From Siderastrea radians (lineage: Eukaryota > Cnidaria > Anthozoa > Scleractinia > Rhizangiidae), in NCBI GenBank assembly GCA_964017195.1, contig OZ024897.1, forward strand, positions 33,518,536 through 33,582,535: a DNA stretch of 64,000 nucleotides, read 5' to 3'. The notes below the pieces were generated by a model. It was given only the letters and a program-made list of their open reading frames with translations. It was not told the DNA's origin and made no database searches. Below, in pieces: positions 13,301 through 26,900 of the stretch. The number at the start of each line of letters is the position of its first letter. Within the stretch, counting starts at the first letter, position 1. The translations under genes were made by a program, and so were the position numbers.

Positions 13301-14907
13301 AGTGTATATTCTTTTTCAGTGAATTTACAACTGCGATATGACAATAAGGTCAGGGTAGGATCGACGTACTGAAAACAAGGTTTGTCAACTATATCAGTAC
13401 AACAAAGCTAACGATTTACTGATATATCTATGAGGAGGTGGAATAAGCTCGTGTTGACGAGACTACAATCACGTTTTTCAATGAATATTTATTTTATAGA
13501 GCTTTTTACAATTCAAAAATTCGTCCTAAAATAGGCTAACTTGACACATACGCATACACCAAATTCAAATTTATATGACCATCATTTACTACATTGATTA
13601 TTTATCGTCAACTTGACTAGAGGCACTTTGGGAGAACTGCAAATGCTTTGCAATGATCTGGACAAACATCGTTTAAAAATGCATTACATGGAAAAATCAT
13701 GAACAAGTGTTGACTTATTGACACGTTCTCTCTTCAAATCATGTACAAGTGTTGACACTTCGATAAGTTCTCTCTTAAAAAATATGACAACAGTTTCCAC
13801 TCCATGAATTGGAGCACGTCTGTCAGTTTCCGATTTTTTTTTTTCTGTGAATAAACTCCTTAGTTAGGGGATGGAGAGCGAGATAATCGGCGGTCGGAGC
13901 AGGAAGTGCGAGGTTTGGAGAGGGGCCTCCAAGTTCCCCTCCCCAGTCCATACTCGGCGCGATTCGTTTACCGATTTTTCTGTCGCCCCATTCCCGTCTA
14001 CAGCCTTTCAGGAGCCTGCTTACAGGCTAGTTTTCAAGGATATAAAAACATCAACAAATCTACGCCTAACCACGAAGCACAAAACGTATTTAAGTGTCCA
14101 TTAGTTTCGCACGACATACAAGGGGCTAATCAGCCTTATTGTGTGCGTCTTATTCAGACGAACCACGGGATATAGAACCAGACCAAGTAAAAACTGGTTA
14201 CTCCAAGCCGGATAATCGTCTCTTTAAGAAGAAAATGAAGGAAAAATTGCTAACAAGATAAACAGATATATTTTCCCTCCCACTGCACAGAAGCTACAAG
14301 ACATCAGGAAATAAATGCCTAAGTGAGCGTTAAAAAGTTACAAAGAACGCATTCATTTGAGACACTAGCTCTCTGGCTCAATTTTTCGGTTTTGGTATAA
14401 CAGATTATGTGACATGCAAATTCAAAACACAACAGATATTTTAATTGAGTAATGTCAACAGATATGACCCAACAATTAACTTATCTCCGCGATTTTGAAT
14501 CGCATGAGTCATCTTTCTGTTGGGGACTTTCTAGGTTGAGGTGCGAGCGACTCAGATTCCGCGCCAAGAATTTAAAAGCATAAAGGCTATAAGTCATCTC
14601 TTGGGTTCGTATTCTTAACATGAAATAGACCCACGCGAATGCGCACTAAGTATAACCCAAACGCTTAGACCTAATTGTTAACTCAAGTGACTTGAAAGTG
14701 AAGATAACGAAGGCTTATTTAACAAGAACTATGGCATCTAGATCCCTAGTACCCAGTTTCCCGGCTAGACTTGATATTGCCCTTTCAAGTGATTCCAGGT
14801 CTTGGAAGTACCAAGCAGGTTACACCATATTAAGTGGATGCTGGCCAGCCATTTTACTAATGTTATATAGAGTGTCACAGCATTCAAGACCCTGAGATCC
14901 AGAGCTA
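10380..14907. other. Intergenic region, no gene recognised
   Basis: AT-rich sequence between the palindromic element and the 3' end of ANKFY1. Open frames are short and match nothing I know. The part nearest 14907 should contain the ANKFY1 3' UTR; I saw no clear poly-A signal close to the stop. Confidence 0.6.
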
Positions 14908-17900
14908 CTAGCTTGGTCCAGAAGTCAGCATTTCAAAGCAGACATCGCATACTCTGACCGGTTTGCTTAATTCGTATTTTATGATAGGAATCTGTTTAGA
15001 TGAACACTTGGCACACAGAAGACGACCACAATGGCGGCTGAAACAAAAAAAAGGGAAATAAACAACAACGATGACGACAACGACAAAAGGATTCACAGCG
15101 GTCACGACGCGTGCGCAGTTGCTGCCATAATTTTACAAAGGGATTTATAAAAGAAAATTCAGACAAATGTCGAAAGCTTCACTTTATCTGCAAAATTTAA
15201 CGCCCTTTCTGAAAACTTACGCTTTTTACGTTAAGTGTATGTTCAAAATGAAATAACTGTCATGCACAAGTTTTACAGGCGTGAAATTCGGTTTACCAGG
15301 ACATGTTTTGCATCGTTTTCATACGAACTTCGCGCTCGTAAGTTACGTTTGAACTGATTCAAATTTCAAGGCCCTGGAAGACCGGAAGTGACGTAGCTTT
15401 TTGGGTTTGACTGCTGTAACGTAGGGGATGGGTCAGGTTACACTACTCAAAGCAATTCTGTGAAAAATGCAACCCTCTGGCTCACATATCGTGTAAACGA
15501 CTGGTAGATAGTTTCCCCTCAGTGAGAACACATACATCTGGCCATGCTACGTTGAGTCTTAAAAAAAGGGCAAAACAGCTGTCCATGACTGCCACTCCAC
15601 GGGCAATTTGACTAGGGCATGCGTATGGACCAGGCCTAGCCATGGCCATGAGTGATATGTCCATTGCCGTGAACACTTTTTCGCCATAAGTTTCAAAGCA
15701 GTTTGCTACTGAATGCCACTCTCTTTTTTGAAAAATGAAGGCATTAAAGTTACTTTTAATTACAAGTAGCATCATACCAGTGATGTTTTCTTGTTTTTAC
15801 GGAGAATTTAATGGCACATTCATGACATACAGGTCCGTCAATCCAAGGTGGTTCAGCACTGAGCATATCTGAAACATAAATATTTCCGTAATTGCACGTC
15901 TTTTAAGAGGAAGTATTTTATGAGAGATCACATAATCTATAAATAACCCACACTTTCCTTTAAAGGAGGTCACTCCAGAAACGGTGTATTTTTTTAAATC
16001 GCCCATAAAAAGATAACACTAAGTTCTAAGCTCTGAAAAACGAGCCCACGTTACCCAGCCGCTGGTCTCGTGGTTCAATTTGACGTCACGGACAATTCAA
16101 AATGGCGGCGCGCAGTGTTGAATTTTGGCCCTCTTTGGAGAGGAATTTCAGTGGGATCGCATGCACTTTAGAACTAAAACCACGGTCAGTAACTCAACTT
16201 ACTGTCATCTTTTTATTGGCGATTTAAAAAATACACCGTTTCTGGAGTGACCTTCTCCTTTAAAGGACTCAGTATCAAATTAGCGTCGACTACAATATTT
16301 TAAAGTAGGATCTTAAAAAAGAGAAAGAATAGGAACTAAAACGATTATTTAACCCTTTAAGCCCAATATTAACATCCACATTCTCCTCACTATTCTCCTT
16401 ATATTTCTTATGATACTGGTTGGGAGAATTTGATTAAAAAAATCAAGACGTTTGATAATTGGTGATCATTTTCTTTATTCTCATGACCTGTATGTTGGAT
16501 CGAGTGGTAATACTGTAAGGAGAAATTAGATGTTTGTCACTATTGGGGCTCAAAGGGTTAATAGGATAAAGTAAGGTAAATATCTTACCAAGCAAGGTGT
16601 AGAGAAGCTTCTTTGTCGGTACTTGAGCGTTGAATATCGACACCCCGTGTTTATTAACAGTGGCCAGGCTCCCGCCTGCTTTGAGAAGCTCACGGCATAA
16701 TCGAGCCGCGCCATTGGTATATGCAAGAAACAACGCTGGGAACACAAGATACACCACATTAAAACGGCTGCATGTGCGCAGCTTAGTGACAGCGATTAAA
16801 ATCGTTTTATCGTTTCTCCCTGACGCGCAATCCACCGTACGGAAAAAGATGGCGGCTGTACATTTCACCACAATACCATGCGAACCTAACACAGCCAATA
16901 AGCTCATAAAAAGCCACATTTTTTGCATAAATTTGTCCCTGTGCTAGCAGCATTCCGCATGCTAAGTTTGAAGTTTTTAGAACTTTTCTTTGCGTTTTTA
17001 TGAGCGTTTTTAGGTTCTTGTTCGCGAAGATCTATGGGTAAATGTACCAGTCGCCATCTTTTTCCGTACGGTGGATTGCGAATCTCTGACCACATTTTGG
17101 TCCAGACGGAAACATTAAAGGGGATGAAGAGAAGCAAGATGAACGAGTCCTCTGGGACACACAAGCTGCGAAATAAACTGTTCTCCAGGCATCTCAACAG
17201 AATTATGATAATAATAATAGTCGCCAAGCTTTGAAGAATAAAAACTATATTAAAATGACAGATTTGATTCTGTTCTAACGGACTTTTTTTTAAACTATTC
17301 TCCTTCATAGAGCTTGGAAGATTGCCAATCTTAGGACTTCCTTATAGGGACTCTTCTTCAATGGTAAAGAGAGTCCTTGGGAATACTAAGGGAAATTTTT
17401 GAGGGAAGCCCCGTGGCTAATTCCTAAGATCCGTGAAGGGTAAAGGAGAGTTTTGGAAACCTCTTGACAAAGCACAGATAAAGGTAACGATAATCGTATG
17501 TATTTCGTTACACGGACGTTTTTTGCAATTACTGAATTGAACTGCGAGGTACTTAAATGTCGCAGACTTGGTCAAAAATATGACAGACTTTTAGGAACGA
17601 TTAACCAGCTGCAAAGGTAAGGCCTGAAAAAAATCAGGCTTGAACGGGAAGGATGGTTCATGGATCCGCTCGAACCTAAAGTTGCTAACAAAGGCCTTAA
17701 GTTGCTAACAAAGGCGCTGCTTTGGCAAATCTTAAAACAGGAGTGACGTCAGCACTAGGATAACTGACATTGCCTAGCAACTTCCCTGTCACGCTCGTTT
17801 TTGCGGATTGGCCTCTCATTTACGCGACTTCCCGGACATGTGAGATCAAGTTAAAGATATCAAGGAACTGTAGGTAAACTGTGAAACATTGTAAACTGAA

Positions 17901-20900
17901 CCCAGTGGGGTGCTGAACGTTTCTTTTCCGTCAGTGAAATAATCATTTTGGAGTGCATGCACTGTACAATTAATCATTTGGATGTAAGCTCACCGGTATT
18001 TTCGTCAGCATCCAGTGCATTGATTGGATATTCAGGCATGGACTGGCGAAACAGATCAAATATGGCCACCGCATTGTCTTTGGCGTACTGTGCTAGAATG
18101 TGAAGTGGATTCTGTCCTCTGAAAACAACACAAAACGACAAAGTTTCGTCAATCATGTCTTCTACTCTATGACGATTATCATAATCGAGTTGACTTTCTA
18201 CATTTTTAATTGATATTTTGTACTACCGAGTGGTTAACACCTTTTAGGACAACCGTATTCTTTCCACAGGAATCCCACAGAAGGTTCTTAATTGTGGGTT
18301 CCATGTTTCATGTACTCACCGAGCGTTGTAAGCTTCAGCATTTATGGACGACTCTGTGAGTAGAACACGAACAGCTTCAACGTGACCACACTGGACCGCC
18401 ACATGTAGAGCTACAAAGTAGAAGCGGACAGTACAATCATCTTACATGACACACGTAGTGACCATTTAGAGCAAAACCGGTCTCACTTCATCAGCTCAAC
18501 AGAGTTAAATGAAAGTAAATACAGTGGAACTTCGATTTAACGGACCTCTATATAACGAAGTTCTCGGTTAACAAATGATGCTTTTCAGCCCAGTAATAGT
18601 GTTATGTATGGAAAAGAACCTCGATATAACGAACCAATTTCCCAAGTCCCTTGGCACGTTAAATCGAGGTTCTACTGTAGCAAACAATATACACGGTACG
18701 CAAGAGTTAAATCGAACAGCAATCGAGAGTTCCGGAACTAATCGTATCTTCAGGAATCTCAATTGCTGGTTACAAATATAAATTCCTTGTTTTCCCCCAC
18801 ATTTTTTCCCATAAGGTTCATTTGGATAAAACGTTAAAAAATACTCATATGACTCAGACGTCAGTGCAAACTCACAAAGGCACTACAATTCATGCCTCTG
18901 TACTGGTTCATGATAGAGTTGCGCTTCTGTCAAGCACACTGTCTGCATGTGTTCGTCTGCATGCATGTGTGAGTGCTATGGGCCAAGAGTGGAGTGTAAA
19001 CTTAATACCGTTGTTTCCTCTTTCGTCCACAGCATCAGGCTCAATTCCGTTTTCTAGCAGCACACTGACGATGGACGCTGAGTTGTTAGCAGCCGCCATA
19101 TGAAGCGCAGTTTGACGATGCTTGTCCGTGTCATTCACTCTGCTGCCAGCAAGAAGCTGTTGAGAAATTTTCCAATAGGTCACACGAGAACTCGATAATT
19201 GTGCCCTCAAGCCATTCAAGCCAATTCTCCTTACAGGATGCCGAACACTTCTCACCTTACTATTAATTCTGAGACCAAATGAAATGGAGGAGAGTGACTG
19301 TGATCTGACTATCGCTTCAATTGATCGTACAATAGAGGCGCGTTAAGTTCTTAAACAATTTCTTACCATATCTAGTTCCTCAGGCTTCTTGGTCAGCGGG
19401 TAGTCGCCGGGAGAGACTCTGGGGTAATGGAAAAAAACCTTCTTTTTTGGTTGGCTGTTTACTGTCGTTCACTGTATCAAAACTTGGAACCGTTAACCGC
19501 AGGATTCCAGCGGTAACAATTCCATTAGAGTTACCTTTGGCGACCACCCGCTGACCAAGAAGCCTGAGGACTCTGAGTAGGAGATTGTCTGGAAATCAAC
19601 GAGGTCTGGGAGTTTTTTAAATTAATTAATGCCTATGTGAACAAGAGCCAAACATCATAGATGTAAGCCCTCAATAAAAGGCGGACTCTGAAGAGCCAAC
19701 CTAATGGTTCACTGTTAGCAACTAAGGAAATTAAAACAAAGCAACAGGTAATCTCGGCAAACGCTTGGGAAGGCTGGGTTTACAATTATTAGCCACAGAC
19801 TTACTAAATGCCTGACAGTAATCTCTGAGCCTGCGCTCACAGCCAAGTGCAGCGGAGCCCTGTGAGAAGAGTCCTGGATTCTAGAATTGACATCCGCTTT
19901 CACGCCGATAAGAAACAAGACGGTCTCAACATCAACGTTTTGAATCGCCAAGTGAAGGAAGTTACGGCCCTTCGAATCAAACTGCAAAAAGACGAAGAAG
20001 AAAGTGTCAGAACTGTATGCTTTAGTTAACACGTCAAAAATTGATAAAATGTTTTGGTCACCTGTTCGGCAGCGCCCGGTTCACGTGCTAAAATCGCTCC
20101 TGCAGCCTGATGATCACGTGTTCTCAGAGCAACAGCGAATGGTGTTTGTCCTGAGCGGTCCGTGACATTCATGTTTAGTTCCGGATGACTGAGTAGGAGC
20201 TTGGTGACGATAGGATGCTTGCTGGTGATGGCGATATGGATTGGACTGCGACTCTCGGAATCCTAGAACGATTGTTGTGATAACAATAAGAATTGTGACG
20301 ACTACAGCCGGATCCCGTTATCCCTTTCATCGCTTCGTTAAACTTTATTTACATCGAGTGACCTGTCGGAGAGATCTTGTGTGTCCCACTCAAAAGAAAG
20401 GGTTTGACAAGTCAGTCTGCTTCCTGAAAAGTGGTGTTTATTATATTGTAAAAGGTGATTCTAACTTTTTGACTAAGCGGGTGAACCTAAAAGGGCATTT
20501 TCAAATGAAAGCTAATGTACAGGAGTTTCCTGCCATACTGTTTATTAAACTGTCTAGGGTAGTTTTATTTTTTGATTCTGAAGGTGAACTTCAAATGACA
20601 GCCAATGTACAGGACTTTCCTCTGCTACTGTTTATCAGTCTTTTAAAGTTAGTTTTAACTTTTGAGTCTGTGGATGAATTCCACACGTCTAACTATTCAA
20701 CTGAAAGTAACTTCTCGTGGTGCTGTTCATTGTTAATCCTTTCTCATACTGCAATAGCCCTTATGCATACTTACGTCAGACAAGTTAATACGATACATCA
20801 CCACCAAGCCTCGCTTTCGAAGCATGAGACTGCGAAGTTTGTAGTCAATAAATTCCAAAAGCAGCAAAGTTGAAAAGAATACCCAGACAAAAACAGTTAC

Positions 20901-23900
20901 GAGTTGCTTAATGCTTGCAAATAATTTCGTACAAACAAGGCTTGGTAATAAATTTTGAGCCTGTGACGTAACGTGCATAACGCCTATTAAACTCGACTGG
21001 AAAGTTGTACAAAAAGTTTAGATCTGTTTCAAGAGGTATGGATGTAGTAACCGAAAAAAGAGTCAGTAATAATATACATAAGAAATGTTGAATAAAACCA
21101 TGACAAACCTTGCTATTCACGTTCACTTTATGCTCAACTAATGTTTGTACCACGTTATCCAAGCCAGCATCGCAAGCCAAGTGAAGAGGGGTCATTCCGT
21201 CCCAGGCCTCTACACCTCCCTCACCATCAGGACCAGGCCGTCGGGGACTGGAAAACAATGTGTTACTAGAGTTAGCAATGGGATAGGGGTCCCCTGTTTC
21301 AAACGATCACGATGCAAGGAACACTTAACATCGAAATGCAATTAGGGACTGCAGAGTATTAAGGAGTTGAACTGTACACTTTTCCTCATCCGTCTCGATC
21401 TTGTTCAATTGTAACACTGAATTAGCTTGCGTTTTTCCATCGTCTCAAACCAATCATTATAGGGCTTTTGGCAGCCCATTATTCAATGACACCTGCCCCT
21501 CTTGTTAAACAAATACAACAATAATTCCGCTGCATGCACGTTACCTGTTGATTTCACAGCCACTTCGAATGAGGAAACACGCTGACGGCTCGTCACGCTC
21601 CTCAATAGCACGATGGAGAAGGGACTGCGTACAACCATTAGGGCCCAGATTCCACGCGTCTGTGTCGCAACCATATAAAACCTAACAGGAAAGTCATATT
21701 CAGTATGATAGTTGAACAAGGGTAACCCGGTACGTAACCGTGCAAAGACAAAAACGACCAGTTACAGTGACACAAGCAAGTTGTAGTTTTCCTGACTTGA
21801 GTACGAGGAAGTGAAGTGAGCTGTGGTTACTACACAGTCTCGCAGTTTTAGTGAAACCGCACACAAGGCCACAATAAAAGAAAGTGAGAGATTTTATATG
21901 CCCAGCTCGGCTGTGTGATAAGCTTGCACTACCCTGTACCGTGCGCAACGTCTTGGCACAGACCACAAGGGCAGAAAAAGGTAGATAGTTAGGTAGCAAA
22001 GAAAAAACATCAATACCATTGGCAAGGGCACCAACACCTGCAAATTTGAGCGTTATATCATGCCCAGATGCGAAGATATAGGACAGTGAGTGTTTAGGTG
22101 TTTTACGGTGGGAGAGATTTCTTCCAATTCTTTAAGGTACCTTTTGGAGCAATTGCAGGATTTTTTGTCCGAAACTGACGAAATTTAGAAAAGCTGCGAG
22201 GTGATTAATTAACCTAATTTAATTAATGAAAAAATCACCCAATACAGAAACCACGAGAAAAGAAAGAAAAATACACTTCTACGTAAACAAGGTTTTAAAA
22301 GTTATTAAATTTGAAAGGTTTCTCAACTTATTTGGCGAATGCGTTACGTTTGTGTTGGTCTGTAACTCACCAGTGTAGAGGAGATATCTTGCTGCCCGCT
22401 CTTGAGTGCTACCCACAATGGACAGTTGTTCTTCTCGTCACAGCTGTTTAAATCCGCTCCTTTCTTACATAACGCATCTACAACTGGCTGTAGATGGCAC
22501 TGGATTGCTAACTGAAGCGGAGTTTTATTATCCTTGGTTCTAAATATAAATAACAAGCAACAAAACTGGGCGTTAGTCTAATGACTGCCGTTTGGTCAAA
22601 ACTAGCAATCGTCAGTCACATCGTGCATAACAAAGCAAACAGCAATGCCGACAGCAAACGGGTGCTAAGCGCGGGAAAAATGCAAGTGTTGACAAGCATA
22701 GGAAATAAAACCCACTGGTGCCACGCCCAAGAAAACATCCAGCCGGTGCTAAGCGCGGGAACACATGCACCTGGCGCCAAACGGACTAACAAGCGCGGGA
22801 AAACTTGCATCTGGTGCCAAGTGCGGGAAAACATGCAGCTGGTGCCAAGCGCGGGAAAAGTTGCATTTGGCGTAAGGCGCAGGAAACATTGGGTACATGA
22901 CGTAAAGTAGTACAGCAGATCATCGGCAGAAAAAATTGCGACAAAAACGCGAACGAAATTGCATAAAAGTACACGAATAATCCACGCTCTGACAGCGGCA
23001 AAGTCAAAACCTTGCTTTGCAAAATCTTGGGCAACTCTGCGGCATTTTCAGCTTGTTTCAAGACTGCGTTCACAGCGCACACAGCTCTTGTAGACTTACT
23101 TGTTATTGATATCTGCTCCATGTTCCAGTAGAAACAATGCACTAGCATTGTCTCCTCTCCTAACAGCCTTGTGTAGCAGTGTAAGACCGTTGATGGCTTG
23201 CACCTCAATACTCGCCCCAGCCTCCAGCAGTCTGTTGGCAACAGACATTTGTCCTGTAAACAGGGCTAGCTCCAAAGGGGTCTGGTCCTCACTGTCTGAA
23301 AGGTTGAAGTCTGGTACGATGGGAAGACGGCCGCCTCTCCCCAGGCTACCTGGGATGTGGTCGATGGAGAACTCAAGTTAGTATGGTGAGCAACAAGTAA
23401 AAAACCTAAATACAGTTAAGCGCTAATTTATTGCGGCAAGAATTTAGCTGCGAAGATTTGTTTCAGTGATAATCTTTTATACTTTCGGGATCCGTTTTCT
23501 TCCATTTCAAAAGATGGATAAACCTTTCGGGTTCAAATCTTGATATTCTCACAAGCTTGATGTATTTTATTACTATTATTATTATTTTTGGCAATGTTAG
23601 TTTTAGATTTTTTTCTAATTACTGAGGACCCCAAATCACGGTCTGGGGTGTGCCTTCTGGAAACCAACTGTTACAGTATCACTGGAAACAAGGACCCTAT
23701 TTATCTCTAACCGACAGCGCTGAATAACGTCTGCGCATGTGCGAATTTGAAAAGACAACAGCGTAAGATTCGGCGCGAAATGTGATGAGTGGTTCTTTGT
23801 AGCGAGTGTGTCTTGTGGGAGAAAATGTCTTTTATTTTCCGGCAGAAACGCGTTCATTTCCCAATCTTTGTTCGTAACAGAGTCACAAGGACGCTTCGCA

Positions 23901-26900
23901 ATTGATAAGTCCATTTTTTCACCAAGAAATGTTAGAAAATGCGACAGAAAGACGACATGTTTGGAACTACGTACATGTACCTCGTGTCACTGTGAGCGTA
24001 TTCAACCGTCATCAAGTTGCTTCGCTTATCTGCTTTTCTCCTAAGAGAAATGAAGTTTTATTGATAGAAATGGTGGAAATAAAAGCAGTGAGAAGTTGTA
24101 GAAAATGCGGGTAAAGGTGAGTGGAAATTTTACTTCAAATGATTACACTGTAAAACAAAATTATTACTTTCAATGAACATATAAGCTTAAGCTTAACCAT
24201 TTAGCTTTACTTTAAGTCTTGTTTTATGTTTGCTGCCCACGTTACAGCTGTAACAGTTCCCGAAAAAGTATTTGTTTTGAAACCTGTACTGCTTTTTCGT
24301 GAAAAAACTGCGATTATGTAACTGAAGGGGGAAGTTCAATGGAAAGATTCTTCTGTACTCAATCATTGTACAGTGTATTGTAGCTACATGTAGAAGCTTA
24401 TTTCCTACTCCGACAGTCGTGGGTCATTTACAGGATGTAGTTCAATGCTTTCACTATTTTTGTAGCCCTAGTGCTGTCAATTTTCAGTACAAGACTGGAG
24501 ATACATGTGCAAGTAAACTGTTTTTGAAAAGAGTTAAAATGTAACAGATGTTACTGTTCCCAGGTTATGAGGGATGCTATTGACGGCCTTAAACCAGGAT
24601 AGTAATTCCCATGCTGCATCGGCTGGGGCCATGGCTAAAAATGCCCCACTGGTTCCATGGAAATGGCTGTCAAAAAGAGTTATTCCCTGCTGTGTCGGAA
24701 TAAAGGCCACTGTTTTGTCATTGATTACATAGATGCAAGCTGTTTTGCTGATATTACGAGCATGATCAAAGTAATGTGGCAGGGATGCTGATGGTATTGG
24801 CTCTTTGATTATGCTGGCAGGTAATTCTGCAGAGATGTTGATGCATCCAAGAGCTCTGCTTTGCTCCATTTTCAAGGCAGCTTCACGAACACCATAGAGC
24901 TGTCCAGCATTGCTTGCACACTTGTCATAAAACTGCTGGCCAATCATCATTGCTGCAAGAACTCTATACATCCATGTGTTGCTCAGTGCCTGGCTGCTGC
25001 TGAGAGATTCAGGTGAGCTAAAATAGAGTTTGCTGTATGTTAAGGCAATAAAAGTGCATGCGTTACTTCCTAATCTTCCATTTAATGTTGACTGCGAATA
25101 TTGCGGTGGGAAGTGCCAGCTTGTAATTCGGTGAGACTTGATAGGATTGATAGATAACTGCTGAACAATGGAGTGTGTTTGGACGGTTGAGGAATTTGAC
25201 TGAGTGTGAGCATAAGAGGATTGTACATTGGGGTGTCTTGGTTGATCAATGTTTCCAATAGCTGCAAGAATGCCGTCTACTTTTTGTCCCCAAACTGGTG
25301 AGGTGTAGTATTGTTGTGCACTGCTATCATTTGGCTCATTGTTGGTTACACTTTCTGCGTCATTGTCTGTTTCGGAGTCACTAGAGTCACTGTCCGATTC
25401 TACACTGCCATTTTTTAACAAACTCTCATTGAACTGATGGATTTTATTCTCTATCAATTGCTTTAATGGTTCTTTGCATATACTGCAACAGTAGTCTCTT
25501 GGTAAACATGATTCATGAAATGTGTGATAGCATGCAAGGCGAACAAAATCACCACCCTGGATACAGTTGTTGCAGGTGGACAGGTCACAGCAAACTTGTG
25601 GATTTGGTTCCTTGCCCAAGCTTTTACTTAGGTTGTACGACAGGGGCAGACACTTAGATTCAGCGTCAATACTGTAGGTTGGGAATTTGTACTTTGGCCA
25701 GCTTTTCGGCTTGCCATTACTGTAGCATTCACTTGGGATCTAGAAGGAATAATAAAGGTTCTCCATTAAAGACTTAAGGACACTTGATGTGTTTTCTTTA
25801 TCACAATTCAAGGCTTGCTTTAAGCAAAATTTTGTGTACATTTATGAAGTCCAGTTTGAGAAATTCTTTTCATTGAACTACATAATTTCACAGTGGATGT
25901 TATTAATTCAATTTGTTGTATTCATTCATGCGTTTTTTCAGAAATACTTACTACATGAGCTCTTCCAGTGTTCTTGGCTATTTCAGAAAACATTTGCAGG
26001 ATAAATTCTGCTGATTTTCCAGCAATCAACCAGAAGTCAAATCTTGATTCTCCCCGTGAATATCCTGGTACAAATGCACCCCAAAAGCTGGCCAGAAATC
26101 CAGATGATGCAACAGTCTTTGCTACTTTCTCTATGGTTGCAGCATCATCATGGCTTTGAGTATGGGCTCGCAAGAGAGAATGCCATATCTCAATCTTTTT
26201 TTCAACAAATAAATACAACCAGTGTTGTTTGCATTTCCAGTAGTCAGGAAGAAAGTTCTTCTGGTAATCACAGTCGCTCAGGAAAGATATTGTTGATTTG
26301 TCATAATGTCTCCTGCGCCAAATGTTAAATAGTATTGCCATCTGTGACATCACAGACATATAGAATTCCAAATCTCCCGTTCTGAATATTTGGTACTGGA
26401 AGTATACCAACGGTATCACATCTTCCAACAGGTAGAGTGTGGAAACAAACTCGTGGCTCTTGCAGAGGGTGAACTTTTTCAAGACTTTGTCGCGCACCAT
26501 TATCCAACCAAGTAAAGCTGCAGTTACACAGAGTGATGATTGGTATGGCCGTGGCTTCTTTTGCAATGTTCCACCAAATAAGTGTGAAAACAATTTATCA
26601 AAAAAGTGCTTAAATATGATTACAGTATCTTCCACGGCATTCAAGGCTACATGAAACTGACCTTGCTCTGGTATTAGTGAGGTATACTTGCCACTGCAGT
26701 TGTTAGCTATAAGTTTCTTTGGGTAATACCAGCCAGGCCAGTCTGCAGGGAAGGGAAGAAGATTTTGCTTTAGATACTCTTTAATGTCAGGATACTTTGA
26801 CATCACATGGTCTAAAGACTCCTTGTAATTCTGAAGGCTTTTTAAATCTTGCTCGCACTCATCTAAAAGCTGACAGGATTGTAGGCTTTCGATGTCTCCA

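Noticed and set aside
13871..14175. Overlapping plus-strand frames of 77 and 89 codons
   Set aside because: Low-complexity, no motif and no splice partners; probably repeat-derived.
16443..16928. A 161-codon minus-strand frame
   Set aside because: Only its middle, 16589-16735, is real (ANKFY1 exon 23). The rest is intron and MITE read-through.
20241..20873. A plus-strand open frame of 210 codons with repeated ANVQxFP peptides
   Set aside because: It begins opposite ANKFY1 exon 18 and runs through an intronic tandem repeat. The repeated peptide follows the DNA repeat, and no domain or splice context supports a gene.
22786..23241. A 151-codon minus-strand frame overlapping ANKFY1 exon 14
   Set aside because: It is out of frame with the ankyrin exon and runs through the minisatellite; a shadow.
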